A program made the position numbers and the translations under genes. A DNA stretch of 64,000 nucleotides from NCBI GenBank assembly GCA_963573385.1, contig CAUYLG010066006.1:19204-83203 (forward strand), given 5' to 3'. The stretch is from Cacajao melanocephalus. Taxonomy: Eukaryota; Chordata; Mammalia; Primates; Pitheciidae. The number at the start of each line of letters is the position of its first letter. Position 1 is the stretch's first letter. Of this stretch, positions 45,278-58,621 are shown piece after piece. The notes below the pieces were generated by a model. The model was not told the DNA's origin. It did not search any database and worked only from the letters and a program-made list of their open reading frames with translations.

Positions 45278-45445
45278 TTGATGGACTGGACAAAGCTTCT
45301 ATAGCAAACTCAGATGGCCCCACAGCAGGTTCCCAAACACCTCCCTTCAAGAGGAAGGGGAAACTATCCACCATTGGTAAAATCTTTAAGCCTTGGAAAT
45401 GGAGGAAAAAGAAGACCAGCGACAAATTTAGAGAAACCTCAGCAG
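45278..45445 (+). CDS. PHACTR2: PHACTR2 second coding exon (basic N-terminal block)
   Basis: This 168-bp exon encodes residues 16-71 when joined to 12808-12853. It begins VDGLDKASIANSDGPTAG and ends KFRETSA with a phase-1 overhang. Residues 40-61 form a strongly basic run, KRKGKLSTIGKIF then KPWKWRKKK, matching the conserved block before RPEL motif 1 in PHACTR proteins. In the family it acts as a nuclear-localisation signal competing with actin binding and can contact membranes (family knowledge, PHACTR1 best studied). The acceptor has a long pyrimidine tract (ctctgtctatattttttttt then tatacag); the donor is gcag|gtatgag. The exon length is a multiple of three, so skipping it would keep frame but remove the basic block. 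The wording matches PHACTR2 rather than PHACTR1, 3 or 4, as I recall them. RPEL exons follow outside this window. Confidence 0.96.
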
Positions 45446-45789
45446 GTATGAGTATCATAACTTGTTAGAAGATGGGATAAATTGTAAAATGTTTTAAAAG
45501 GTAGAAAATTATATTTTACAGGGTGTTTTTTTCCCAGAAAAAATTAACCCATATTTGAAATGAAATTATTTATTTTATGGATGAAACAACTTAAGAGTTC
45601 TGATTTGCCTTCTTTTTATACTGACCTTGACTTTCTAATATATTCTTATTTAAAAATATATATTTGTAAATTTATATTAAAAAATGGATGGGTGAGGCAA
45701 CAGAGTAAAATAGTGGAAAATGGTAAGTGGAAATGCTATTCATCAACATTGTGGTGGCAAGTATCCATTTTTATATACACATAATGTTA

Positions 45790-45975
45790 CATGTGTATTT
45801 AACTAGTTAGACTGTACTATTTTTACTAATATATAAATATTTAACTATTTAGTTTATACTACTATATATGTCACATTATGTTTTATATTTATATTTATAT
45901 ATAAATAATGATTTAACTAGTAGGCTGTACTGCTATATATGTTAACATTATGTTGCATATATAGTAGTATGGTCT
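45790..45975. repeat. Degenerate AT-rich tandem repeat
   Basis: Three related units begin atttaact at 45797, 45839 and 45911. The last two share 'actactatatatgt...cattatgtt' wording. Units are unequal (about 42 and 72 bp apart). Confidence 0.7.
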
Positions 45976-46615
45976 TATTTGTTAATTAAGATTTTTTAAA
46001 ACTGTCTTTTTTGATGTATTTATTCTTTAGGAAAGATTTAAGTGGCTATATGAAAGAAAAGTTTTGTTACATTTTTTAAATTTCCATGATATCCTTAGGA
46101 CAAATAAATGGTCTCTGTCTTAAAAGAGTAGAGGCATAACCCTGTTGGTGTGAAAATGTTTGCTTGTTAATTTAGTTTGTAGACGTGTTAAACCTTAAGA
46201 GTTATATTGCTTAGTGCCTTTCATATGGATTCATGGAGGAAGCTGGCTTTAAATCTCAGGCCAAAATTCAGCCCAACTGAAACAAGTGCCAGAGTCGGTG
46301 TATTTTGTCTAAGATAGAAAAGTGTTTATTAGGTTCAGCGTTCCACATGCTTACTGTCCAAAGCACTCCCTTCATCAGAATCCCTCAATGCACCACAGTG
46401 TCATATTGTTAGTAGAGGTACGGGGTCACAGAGCATATCTTATTGGTCTGTACTAAGATAAGAGCTAGGCTTTTGTTCCATAGCTGTGAAATGAAATTGA
46501 AAATACTATACACAATGCAAGGACATGGAAGAGCGGCATCAAATCTCCCCAAAGAAAATTGTCTCAGATGAATTTGCAGCTCTGTAGTTTATTTGAGCAT
46601 TTCATATTTAACAAG
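45976..46615. other. Intronic, no gene recognised
   Basis: AT-rich, no repeat named. Confidence 0.45.
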
Positions 46616-46619
46616 AAAT

Positions 46620-46800
46620 AATGATAAGCTACCTGGAATTTGTTTCAAAATAATCCTAAAGGAGGGTGAGGCAGGTAAGATTATAGATGAAGGAAGACTG
46701 ACAATAGGTTGTTTAAGCTGGGCAATGGGTCCATCGTGGTTATTACTCTTATTTCTCTACTTATAGATATTGGAAATTTTCTGTAATAAAAAGAGAAAGA
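46620..46800 (+). mobile_element. Old L1M/HAL1 3' end, sense
   Basis: 'gatgaaggaagactgacaat' and 'ttggaaattttctgtaataa' match the 3' terminus of an old L1. Confidence 0.65.
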
Positions 46801-47320
46801 AGAGAGACTTGGCTTAGAGGAAAATAATGCTGGTTTGGTTATTGGATCCCTTTCAGTACCTAAGTGGCGTCCTGGGTTAGGAGGCAGTGAGAGGTGAGGG
46901 ACAGAGTGCTGTGCTGTGTGAGGACACCAGGCTGGGCGACCTTGAACAAGTCCGATCAGCTTCAGGTTTCTCGCCTGCAAACTTGGGGAGTTGAATGTAC
47001 TAAACTCGAAGGTCCCTCAGTTCCAGATTCTGTTGTTGGTCCTCAGGGATACCCTTGACTCCTTCCAGTCCCTGGCTGGGCATCTTGTTCTCCTGTGCTT
47101 TTTGGTTGTGGATGGAACCTCACTGGCCTTCTTCAAAGGCCTCCCTCTCACATTTGCTTGAGCATTGGGAGAATCTGGCTCTTATGTTACCATCACTCCC
47201 CAAGATGGGAGCAGGGCTCCAGATGTAAGGTTCAAAAAGTAACATAAGGTACAGAATGGCGTATCATATGTTAGATTTTTTCACATTGGAGAAAGATGTC
47301 GTATCTAGAGGAAGACTGAT
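46801..47320. other. Intronic, possible MIR trace
   Basis: A short MIR-like stretch near 46930-46990 ('gaccttgaacaagtc'). No gene. Confidence 0.4.
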
Positions 47321-47323
47321 TTA

Positions 47324-47404
47324 TTCAGTTGATGCAAAAGTAATTGCAACTTTTGCCATTACTTTTAGTGGCAAAAAACCACAATTACTTTTGCACCAAT
47401 CTAA
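47324..47404 (+). mobile_element. MADE1 mariner MITE (miR-548-type palindrome)
   Basis: 81-bp near-perfect palindrome flanked by TA. Left arm gatgcaaaagtaattgcaac and right arm cacaattacttttgcaccaa pair around the centre at 47360-47368. MADE1 copies are the origin of the primate miR-548 family, so a transcript of this intron could fold into a pre-miRNA-like hairpin. Confidence 0.93.
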
Positions 47405-48880
47405 TATTTGGATATAACCAAGAGAGTTATTTTCTTCTTTGAAAAATTATCTCAAGTAATGAAATTGAGCTGTTAGGATATAAGGGCTGTCTGCTGTCTG
47501 GCAATCAATGAAGTACACCTTAGGCAAGACCCACAGTATCTTGAGGTATAAAAGAAAGTTAATTTCTTCCAAGAAAAGTAACTCTTCTACATTTGTCCTT
47601 CTCTTAAACTCCTGGGTTGTTATTCACATGGATATGAATCTTATTGTGTTCTGCCGCACAGTGATAAACACCACTTTTCCTAGTATGGGTTTCTGTTATA
47701 GGAATTCTTAATTGATAGTAGACAGAATGTACCACTGTTTTATTAATGCATTGTAATAATACGTTTACTATTGTGGTAGGAGATAAGAAGGGTCCCATTC
47801 GTGGCCTGTTTTGGTGGTCCTTGAGTCAGTTGTATTTTGGAATGCTCCTCCTACATCAAAAGCACATCCTGCCCTATAAGGCAGGCTGGGCTTATGCCCC
47901 AGCTTCCTGTTCTCTGGCCTTGTTTTAAAGCAGAAAGTTTCCAGTATCTTCGACTCTGATTTAGGCTGTTCAGTGTCTGGCTGTTAGATTCTAGAGCAGG
48001 AGAATAGGCCTCGTTTCCATCCACTTCCCCCAGCTACCCCTCTTCACTGCTTTTCTTCTCCTGCATGAGAGGTCCCATCTAAGCTCTAGGTTCTTCTATC
48101 CCTTCCCTGTCTTTAGAACTCAAAATGGCATTTGCACCTTTTTTTCCTACGTAATCATTTTTCTCCATTTTGCTTTGGTTTGATTTGATTTGGTGGGAGG
48201 TGAGGATATAAACATCCTTCTTTTGGATTTTTATGTATGCTTGTATCTCCCCAAAGCTAAGAGTACAAATGCCCTCAAATAAACACAGTTGTTCCTCTAA
48301 CTTCTTATAGTGTATTACCATCAAGACCAAACTTACTGAAAATCTAACCTATCTCTGCTGCCTCACTTTCTTCCCATATTCTCATTCCTTTTCCCATTCC
48401 AATCTATCTCTGTGTCCAGTATTCACTAAGGTTATTCCAAGCCTCCTAATCTAGTGTCTGGACTAGTGGCATTCTCTTATGTTCTTTCTTATGAATTATT
48501 TTCTCTTATTTTCATTCATTTCAACCTCTACAACATTTGCCATTACTGAATAGTCAGTCCTGCCTTAATTTCCAGAATACCTCTTCCTTAATTTACAAAA
48601 GCTGCCATTGTCTTGGTTGTCTTTGACTTCTCTTTCTCTCTTTTGCCTTCTCTTTTCCTCTTCTCATCGCCCCTAACCTCCTGAGGGAAGGTTGCTATGT
48701 ACCTTAGCCCTTCTGTTGCTTTGAATATGATCTTCTTTCCCATACCCACATCGCTCAAACTGGCCCAGGTTCCAGCCGATGCCCACACATCTACCCAAGC
48801 ACCTGATGGGTAGCACTCTCTGAAGACAGCGTGTTAACTCAAAATCCATTCATACAGTCTATATGTATTTCCATGGAAAA
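47405..48880. other. 1.5-kb intronic region, no gene supported
   Basis: The frame 48079-48330 (minus) and others have no features. 48360-48800 is pyrimidine-rich and may be a very old LINE. Confidence 0.4.
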
Positions 48881-48882
48881 CA

Positions 48883-49005
48883 TCCTAGCTGCCAGGTACT
48901 GTTCTGGAAGCCTGGTGTTCTGCAGCCAATAAGCAAGTAAGGTTCCTGCCCTCATGGAGCTTTTATTCTAGACAGGTGCGGTACTAATAAATGCTATGAT
49001 GGACA
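48883..49005 (-). mobile_element. L2 3'-end fragment, antisense
   Basis: 'gctgccaggtactgttctgg' then 'ctgccctcatggagctttta' is antisense L2. Confidence 0.75.
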
Positions 49006-49685
49006 TACGGAGCGAAGGAAGAGGGAGTGGAAAAGTACTGTGTACAAATGCATTCCAACAAAAACAGATCTCCTGTCAACCCTAGCTATCCTTGTTACTG
49101 TAGACATGGCTTCCTTTGGCATCCAGACTTTGAACCGTGGAGTTCTTTGCCTCTTCTTTCTCTTGCCATATTCTACCTTCTATCAGCTCCTAAAACTTTT
49201 GGCTTATTCCAAAGTCTTTAACATCAGCCTATCTTGCCAATCCCTATTGTCTAGTCCTATCACCTAATGTCTCCATTAGTGCAATGTAGCCTTTTTTCTA
49301 TGCTTATTTATAGCTACCTATGAAATCTGTAGATCACTAGAGAAGACAGGGAGAGTCAGGGTTCCGGCAGCAAGCCTACCTACAAGGGGAACCTGACCCT
49401 GCTGCTGATGCTGACAGAGGAGGTTTGGTATGTCACGGGCTGTCAGGAACCCCAGAGTGACCACGGTAATGACTTTACGAGTATCAAGCCAGGAAAATAG
49501 AGCAATGAATACTTCACCACAAAATGGCACAAGTTCCAACAGGTAGCGTAAGTCTCAGAGCATCCAGGTGAGCAATATTAGAAAATTCAGGCAGGCCTCA
49601 GTAACCAGGGTGTTCTTTTCTCAGGTAAGAGTATTTAGGTGGGGCAGATGGTGTCTGGCATGGGAATCACAAAGACTTGAACAGG
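49006..49685. other. Intronic, no gene recognised
   Basis: Two overlapping + frames (49027-49267) lack features. No named repeat. Confidence 0.45.
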
Positions 49686-49687
49686 AC

Positions 49688-49970
49688 CCTGGTCACACAG
49701 GCTGGAGTGCAGTGGTGCTGTCACGGCTCACTGCAGCCTCAGTCTCCCAGCTTCAAGCAAGCCTCGCACCTCAACCTCCTGAGCAGCTAGGACCACGGGC
49801 ACACGCCACAATCCCAGCTAATTCTTATACTTTTGTATTGTGCTTTTAGTAGAGATGGGGTTTCGCCGTATTGCCCAGTCTGATCTCAAACTTCTGTGCT
49901 CAAGCAATCTGCTTGCCTCAGCTTCCCAAAGTGCTGGGAGTATAGGCGTCAGCCACTGTGCTCAGCCTAT
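49688..49970 (-). mobile_element. Old Alu (AluJ-like), antisense
   Basis: It begins at cacacaggctggagtgcagt without a T-tail and ends gccactgtgctcagcc. Strongly diverged. Confidence 0.92.
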
Positions 49971-50119
49971 GGCTCTCTCCTTTTTCAAAGAACAAGGGAA
50001 TAGAGCTGATAACTAAAACAGGAACTTACCAAAGGACTCAGGACAGAAACTTGCTATATAAAGTGGAACACAGGGAATGGATTTGGAGGAGGAGTCTTTT
50101 AAGATCCTAAGCCTGTGGT

Positions 50120-50850
50120 GCTGGAGCTGCTTTAGCTAGAATGACATGGCCCAGGAGCTGGGTGAGCAGGGAGAGGAGGGTTTGCTCTGGTCGGCAGCAG
50201 TGGCCCAACGTGTGGATCTGGGGACATAGGTGGGCAGAGCACCCGTCTCCCCTCTTGCCCCTCCAGATCGTCTTGGATGCCACCATCAGGAAACATTCCT
50301 CAGATGGGACTTTGCTCCTGTCACTTCTTGCTAAAAAGTGTGACTGGGTCTGCATGGTTTCTTCAGTGAAATCCAGACGCCTCAACTCTTCTCAGTTTAA
50401 CCCAAACTGGCCTTGTCTTTTCTATTTGTCCTCAGCCCTGGGACTTCGGTCATGCTGGGTCACCGGCTCAGCATGCCCCAAGCCTTCTTGGTCTCCTGGC
50501 TTTTCTTCTTGCTCTTTCCTGTTCCTCTAAGCACCTCCTTCCCCCAGCTATACCTGTTGAAATATTACCAACCATTCGAGGCTCAGTAACATGTCTCTTC
50601 CTCCTGAAGATATTCTTGACTTTGATTCAGCACCAGCTGATGGCAGCCTCCCCTCCTTTGCCTGTACTCCTGTTAGGACATGTTTGTTTTAACTTGTGTG
50701 CCTGTGTGTCTGTCTTGTGTTCCTAATTGACTATGTAAAGTCATTAAGGACAGAGACGATCACACTCACTTTTGCTGCCCTTCACGTAGGTTCTTTATAT
50801 AATAACTTGTACCTGGGACATAATCAAAAAATGTGTCTTGAATTGCTTCT
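50120..50850 (+). mobile_element. Probable L2, sense
   Basis: Diverged words in L2 order, ending 'gtacctgggacataatcaaa'. The frame 50141-50530 is probably a chance reading. Confidence 0.5.
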
Positions 50851-50903
50851 TTATTAAATACCCATTGTAACCAAAAATGCAGTCCTGGGGGCTTTAGGAC
50901 TTT

Positions 50904-51205
50904 TTTTTTTTTTAAACAAAGAGAGAGGGTCTCTTTCTGTTGCCTAGGCAGGAGTACAGTGATACAATCACAGCTCACTGCAACATCAACTTCCCTAGGC
51001 TCAGATGATCCTCCCACCTGAGCCTCCCAAATAGCTGGGACTACAGGCATGCACCACCACACCCAGCTAATTTTTGTATTTTCTGTAGGGACAGGGTGGC
51101 ACTGTGTTGCCAGGCTGGTTTCAAACTCCTGGGCTCAAACAATTCATCCTCTTTGGTCTCCTGAACTGCTGAGATTACAGGCATGGACCATCATACCCGG
51201 CCTAC
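50904..51205 (-). mobile_element. Old Alu (AluJ-like), antisense, full length
   Basis: TSD gctttaggacttt at 50891-50903 and 51206-51218, perfect in spite of the age suggested by body divergence. Confidence 0.94.
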
Positions 51206-51218
51206 GCTTTAGGACTTT

Positions 51219-51588
51219 ATAAAAGAAATTGAAGACTTAAAAAATTATAACAAATCAAAATACTAACCAAAACATGTACTTCACAGTTACAGCCATGTGC
51301 CACTATTAAGAAGCCAATATAATTATTAGACTAAGTATTTTTCCTGTCTTTTGTCCTTATTTAAAACTAAGTTATACTCCTGTGTAAAGAAACTGAAGGC
51401 AACTTATCTTCAATAAAATGGGGACTGTTATTTGTGTTGGTAGTAATAGAGAAAGAATACCTGTCTAGATTTTTGGGTAGTGTTGTTGACAGTGTCAGCA
51501 TTCTAGGAATCAGACTAAATTGTAGAGAATCATCTGGTAAAATCTTTGATTTCCTGAAGGTTCTCTGTACTCCCTGATAATAATGGCT
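51219..51588. other. Intronic, no gene recognised
   Basis: AT-rich, nothing named. Confidence 0.45.
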
Positions 51589-51589
51589 A

Positions 51590-51845
51590 TTTTTTATTGA
51601 ATGCTGTTAGGTACCCGGTTCTGCTCCAAGAACTTGATTCATATTAACTCATTCACTCATCAGTACAACCTCATGAAGTACAATCTTTAAAAGCTACTAT
51701 TATCCCAATACTACCGATGAGGAAACTGGGGCTAAAACAGTTAGATGACTTGCCCAAGCTAATACACACCTGGCAGCAGGCAAAGACAGTATGTGAACCT
51801 AAGCAATGAGGCCCTATAACCAGTACTTTTGACCATTCACTAGTT
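51590..51845 (-). mobile_element. MIR SINE, antisense, near full length
   Basis: 'cattcactcatcagtacaac', 'gatgaggaaactggggctaa' and 'cttgcccaagctaatacaca' follow antisense MIR order. Confidence 0.85.
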
Positions 51846-52234
51846 GCTTCTCTAAAGGTGTCTTCCTACCCAGGTCAGCGAGGACTGATCATTGAAAGGC
51901 TCTAATACATGGTTTTGCCTCACACACTAGTTTTCGTGGTAAGAAGGATTTTGTCTGAAGAATTACTTTGGTTCTACTCGACTAGCCTGCTTTCCACAAT
52001 GCATATGTAGAAAAACAGTTGGCAAGGATCAAAATTATGTTTGGTCCTATGAAGAGATAATATTCTCTTGTAACCGTAGAGACTTGATTTTGCTACTTGG
52101 GATTATTTTCCACATCTAGAAAGTAGGGCAAAGTTAAAGAATTTGCTTAAGGTGATATTTGTTAAGGATTGTTCTGGTTGCATTAATAAATGACAGCATT
52201 TTGATTTTACCTATCTTATTCTACTAAGAAGTAA
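51846..52234. other. Intronic, no gene recognised
   Basis: No feature seen. Confidence 0.45.
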
Positions 52235-52245
52235 GAAGTGCTTTT

Positions 52246-52532
52246 TTGTTTTGTTTTGTTTTTGGAGATGGAGTCTCGCTCTGTCATCCAGGCTGGAGTG
52301 CGATGGCGGGATCTTGGCTCACTGCAACCTCTACCTCTGAGTTTAAGCAATTCTCCTGCCTCAGCCTCCTGAGTAGCTGGGACTACAGGCATGTGCCATT
52401 ATGCCCAGCTAATTTTTGTATTTTTACTAGAGGCAAGGTTTCACCATGTTGGCCAGGCTGGTCTCGAACTCCTGACCTCAGGTGATCCACCCACCTCGGC
52501 CTCCCAAAGTGCTGGCCAACACACCCGGTCTG
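52246..52532 (-). mobile_element. Alu, antisense, with a small deletion near its 5' end
   Basis: The (TTTTG)n tail leads into a body that jumps from aaagtgctgg to ccaacacacccgg, losing the usual gattacaggcatgagcca-type stretch. Perfect TSD gaagtgctttt at 52235-52245 and 52533-52543. Confidence 0.94.
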
Positions 52533-52689
52533 GAAGTGCTTTTATTTTGTCATTCATCCTTACATCATATTGGAGGAAGAAGAGGGAGTCTTTTCCTTTT
52601 TCCAATTTACTGTATCAGGGAGAAGTTACGTAACCAGCCAAAGGCCACACAGCACATCTACATCCACAGAGGCTTCTTGCTTATGTATT

Positions 52690-53035
52690 TGACATTTCTT
52701 TGTCCTCAGCAAGTGTTTACTGAGCATCTTCATCTATTGTATGTCAGGAATTGTTATAGGCTCTAGGGATACTTGCACAGATTTTAGTGACATAAAAGAG
52801 ACTATCTTCCTTCTTGCAGAGAACTTACATTCTAGTACGAGTAGGAAGCAGAAAATAAACCCAAGTAAGTTAGATACTGAATTGGACAGTGAGAAGAGAA
52901 AATTAAAGCAAGGAATTGGAGTAGAGAATATGGAAGGAAGGTTACAGGTTAAAATAGGAAAACGTTCCTGGGAAGGTAACATTTAAGCAAAGGCAGGAAG
53001 GGTGGAAGGGAAAGCACTGAGAGAACCCTGGTAAG
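52690..53035 (-). mobile_element. L2, antisense
   Basis: 'gtgtttactgagcatcttca', 'agaacttacattctagtacg' and 'gaaggtaacatttaagcaaa' follow antisense L2. The paired frames at 52734-52986 are chance readings. Confidence 0.75.
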
Positions 53036-53052
53036 TTATCACGAGTTAGTGA

Positions 53053-53476
<424 letters not shown>

Positions 53477-54000
53477 GGTTGTTAATCTTGATATCTACTG
53501 CCAGCTCTATGGCTCCTAACAAATTATGGAACTTCATTCTATACAATCCTACCAGAAGAGGAGCAGGATTTAACTCTATAATATAAGCATTTTGTTATGG
53601 GTTTCTTTCTTCAACTCAAAATCACAAAGCGGATTCTGACCCACCGTCAAACCAAAAGTCAGAAAGCCACCCTCACAGAGTGCCAGTGTAGAATGGCGCG
53701 TATGTGGGTGTTTTCTGGTGGATACAGTATTAAGTCCTATTGAGACTGCCTTTCTAAGTTGAAATAATAATACATTATTGCCTCTGTCTGTAAACAGTCC
53801 TTAACTTACATACTGGTGGTATCCCAGGATTGCATTTTTAGATTATTTGGAATGATGGGTATGCTTCCAAACTAATTTACAAGATTGAGTTTAACTCGAA
53901 ATATGCCTGAAGCCTGCAGCTATTAATATTTGTTGAAATACAGCCAAACACTATTTATTGTTACTATAGTAAAACACTTTCATAATTTTCAATTGAAATT
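53477..54000. other. Intronic, no gene recognised
   Basis: No confident repeat. Confidence 0.45.
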
Positions 54001-54200
54001 AAGAATTTTTGAGCTGTAAAGGACCTTAGCCATCTAGTTCTGTCTCTAGGGCAGGAATCAACCCTGTCTCCAGCAGCCCCCATGACATACAGTCATTGAG
54101 CTTCTTCCTAAATTCCTTGTTCCCAGCTCTAATTGTTAGGGAAGTTTCCTTTTGTGTTGCCCTCAAATAAATTATCTCCAGTCTTTCTAACTATTCTCTG
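54001..54200 (+). mobile_element. CR1/L3 LINE fragment
   Basis: 'gagctgtaaaggaccttagc' and 'agctctaattgttagggaag' are typical of mammalian L3 (CR1) repeats. Confidence 0.75.
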
Positions 54201-54201
54201 C

Positions 54202-54204
<3 letters not shown>

Positions 54205-54232
<28 letters not shown>
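54205..54232 (+). repeat. (GT)n microsatellite
   Basis: About 13 uninterrupted GT units. Confidence 0.95.
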
Positions 54233-54339
54233 CTCCTAATCACAGTGTTGCATGATCATCCTTCCATCTTTCCTTTAAGTTAGTTCATCCCTTTATCTAT
54301 TGTCAGTTTCAGAGTTTCTCACCATAGGAGCATACTAGG

Positions 54340-54415
54340 TTGTCTAGATCACTCAGTGCTAGGGACATAGTGATAAACAAGCCTGACCAGTTCCCTGTGC
54401 TCATGGAGTCCACAG
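54340..54415 (-). mobile_element. L2 3'-end fragment, antisense
   Basis: 'cagtgctagggacatagtga' then 'gtgctcatggagtccacag'. Confidence 0.6.
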
Positions 54416-54984
54416 GGCGCCTGTGCATCTGGCTGTACGTCAAGTGTTCTTTCTTAGTTATTTTTAATCCTAAGCTAAAATGGCGACTTTTCCAAAAATT
54501 CTTATTATTTGTACTTCACCAACCACAGTTTCACTAGAATTTCATCTTATTATTTAAAGAGGAATTTATCAGTAAGAATTAAGTATCCTGTAAGTGTCTA
54601 GGGAGCTGGAAGTTCCCATGAAAACTCTCTATCACATTTCTGCTTATTTAATATTCTCTTTGTGGAAAATATCACCCAAAGCCTCCTAATGGGGCAATCT
54701 GTTTTACTTTTTTTAACAATATATTTTCTGTTCTTTCTCTGTACTCTCATGTAGACATATGTACATATCATATCCAAATTTCTTGGATGCTAGTTTCTCT
54801 GAAAGCACTAGAAATCTCTGGCATTGTTTGTTTGTTTTCTGTTCTGCCTGCTATCCTCTGTGATACCTGGTTTTATACTATTATCTAGGTGTTTTCCTCC
54901 CTCTTGAATTCAACTTTAAGGTTCTCGTCAATAGTCCAATTCAGTGAGCATCTTCTTGGCATGCCATTTTTTTTTCTTAAATTT
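54416..54984. other. Intronic, no gene recognised
   Basis: Pyrimidine-rich. No feature named. Confidence 0.4.
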
Positions 54985-55640
54985 TTGTATTTTTAGTGAA
55001 TACATAATTGTTTTACATATTTATGGGGTATATGTGATATTTTGATATAAGCATACAACATATAATGTTCAAATCAAGATAATTGAGATATACGTCACCT
55101 CAAACATTTATCATTTCTTTTTGTTAGAAATATTCCAGTTCCACTCTCTTAGTTATTTTGACATAGACAGTACTGTTAGCTATAGTCACCCCATTGTGCT
55201 ACTAAACACTAGATTTAGACTTTCTATCTAACTGTACATTTGTATCCCTTAACCATCCCATCTTTATTCCTTCCTCCCCGCTACCCATCCCAGCTTCTGG
55301 TAACTGTCATTCTGCTCTTCTCCATGAGTTCCGTTTTTTTGTTTTAGCTCCCACATGTGAATGAGAACATGCAATATTTGTCTTTCTGTGCCTGGCTTAT
55401 TTTACTTAACATAATGTCCTTCAGTTCCATCCATGTTGCTATAAATGACAGAATTTTATTCTTTTTTATGGCTGAATTATATTTCATTCCGATGGAATAA
55501 TGTTCCATTGTGTATACATACTAGATTTTCTTTATCCATTCATCTGTTGATAAGCACTTAGGTTGATTGCATGTCTTGACTATTGTGAATAGTCTGGCAT
55601 CTCATTCCTGTTTTCATATATTGAACCACATGTCTTGTCA
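54985..55640 (-). mobile_element. L1 (L1PB/L1MA-like) 3' end, antisense, 5'-truncated
   Basis: The 3' UTR wording 'gggtatatgtgatattttga' and 'ccccattgtgctactaaaca' is shared with 58640-58850, so both belong to a similar subfamily. It stops after about 650 bp. Confidence 0.85.
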
Positions 55641-56045
55641 GGCTAGTGCTATTGTATGAATGTTATGGTCCAGAAAATCGGATCTTGTCTTCAACACCAT
55701 CAGTTGAAATAGCTTTTTTTTTTTTATCCACTCTTTTCATATATCATGATCTCTGGCTAGAAGAGAACACGTCACCTTCTATGCCTTCCTGTTTTCTACT
55801 CAGGACTTCTGACTAGCTAGACCAACCAGATGGCTCTGAGGAAGACAATTATTCTTATTTTTAATAATGAGTAGAGGAGGGTTTGAGGAGTTTTGATCTG
55901 CCCTCTTTTATGTCCTAAGAGACACATTCCAAGAAGACAGCGTTCCTTCTGATTAGCCAGGCAGGTCTGTGCAGGGCTGTCATCTCTAGCACTTGGCAAG
56001 AGCTCCTCAGTGACCACTTTTGACTTTTCCCGCTGGGTCTGATGA
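55641..56045. other. Intronic, no gene recognised
   Basis: A minus frame at 55817-56074 lacks features. Confidence 0.45.
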
Positions 56046-56049
56046 ATCC

Positions 56050-56165
56050 TCCTTGTCATCCATTCATACAGCAAATATTCACTGAGCTTCTACCCTGTGC
56101 CCAGATTCTGTTCTAGGGAAACAGGCTCATGAAGCTGGTATTCCAGGGAAGAAATACAAGGAAAG
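56050..56165 (-). mobile_element. L2 3'-end fragment, antisense
   Basis: 'cagcaaatattcactgagct' then 'ccagattctgttctagg'. Confidence 0.65.
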
Positions 56166-56386
56166 GGTATTGTGGGGAAAATCAGAGTGTATGTGGAGAT
56201 TGAGAATAGCTGGTCAGTGAGAGAAGTGAGACACTGGCTCAGAGTCTCTGCTACACAACCCTTCTCTGTCTTACCTGCTGCTCCATGCCAGGTCTACACC
56301 GCACATCAATTCTCCCTCTCCTGTGTGTTATTTTTTTTTCCCTGTCAACCTCTCGACTGGACATCTTGGTTTTGTCAAGTAGTTAA

Positions 56387-57440
<1,054 letters not shown>

Positions 57441-58075
57441 GTGTATAGTCCTAAGAATTTTAATATATGTATAGTTTTGCATAATCACTATCACAATCAG
57501 GGTATGCCAGAGTTCTGTCTCTCCCCAAATCTCCTTTGTGCTATCTTTTTACAGTCACACCCCATTCTATATCCCTTCTCCCAACCCCTAACCTCTGGCA
57601 ACTATTGGTCTGTTCTTCAGCATAGTTTTGTTGTTTCAAGAATGTCATAGAAATGGAATCATTCAGTGTGATATCTTTGGAGACTGGTTTCTTTCACTTC
57701 CCAGAGTGAATCATGAGAGATTCATCCAGGTTGTTGCATGTATTCATCATTCCATTTTTTTTTTCAATAGTATTTCATGGAATAGATGTACCATAGTTTG
57801 TTTATCCATACATGAAAGACATATGGGTTGTTTCTGGTTTGGGGTAATTATAAATAAAGCTGCTACAAATATTCTTGTGTAAGTTCTTGTATGAGCAAAC
57901 ATTTTCATTTCTCTAGGGAAAATATGTAGGAATGGGATTTTGGGGTCATATGTTAGATGTGTGTTTAACTTTATAAGCAAATGCCAAACAGTTTTTGGTA
58001 GTTTTGTGTTCCTACAAGTAGCATAGAAAAGTTCCAGTTGCTCCACATCCTTGGCAACACTTGGTATTGTCATTA

Positions 58076-58525
58076 TTTTTTTTTTTGTTATGGTAGAAAC
58101 ATGCATCATAAAATTCACTATCTTAACCATTTTTAAATGTGCAGTTCCGTAGTGTTCAGTATATTTACATTGTTCTGTAAATAGATCTCCAGAATTTTTC
58201 ATCTAGCAGAACTGAAACTCTATACTTATTAGACAGCTTCCTTTTTGCCCCCCAGTAACCGACCATTCTACTTGCTATGAATTTGACTTCTTTAGATCGC
58301 TCATGTAAGTGGACTCAGATATTATTTGTCTTTTTGTGACTAGCTTATTTCACCGAGCATGATGTCCTCAAGGCTCATCTATGCTGTATCATGTGACAGG
58401 ATTTCCTTTTTTAAAAGACTGTGCAGTATACTACGTTGTTTACATACATTCATTGGTCAATGGACATTTGGGCTGCATCCACCTCTTGGCTGTTGTGGAT
58501 ACTGCTGCTCTGAACATGGGTGTGC
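58076..58525 (-). mobile_element. Second L1M copy inserted into the host L1M
   Basis: It starts with a T-run (58076-58086, the reversed A-tail), then L1 3' UTR text again ('aaattcactatcttaaccat'). The 8-bp word tgtcatta lies at both edges (58068-58075, 58526-58533). Confidence 0.75.
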
Positions 58526-58621
58526 TGTCATTAGTTTTATGTTAACCATTTTAGTAGGTATGCAGTGGTATTTTGTCCTGGTTTTAATTTGCATTTCCCT
58601 AATGGGCTAATGATGTTGAAC

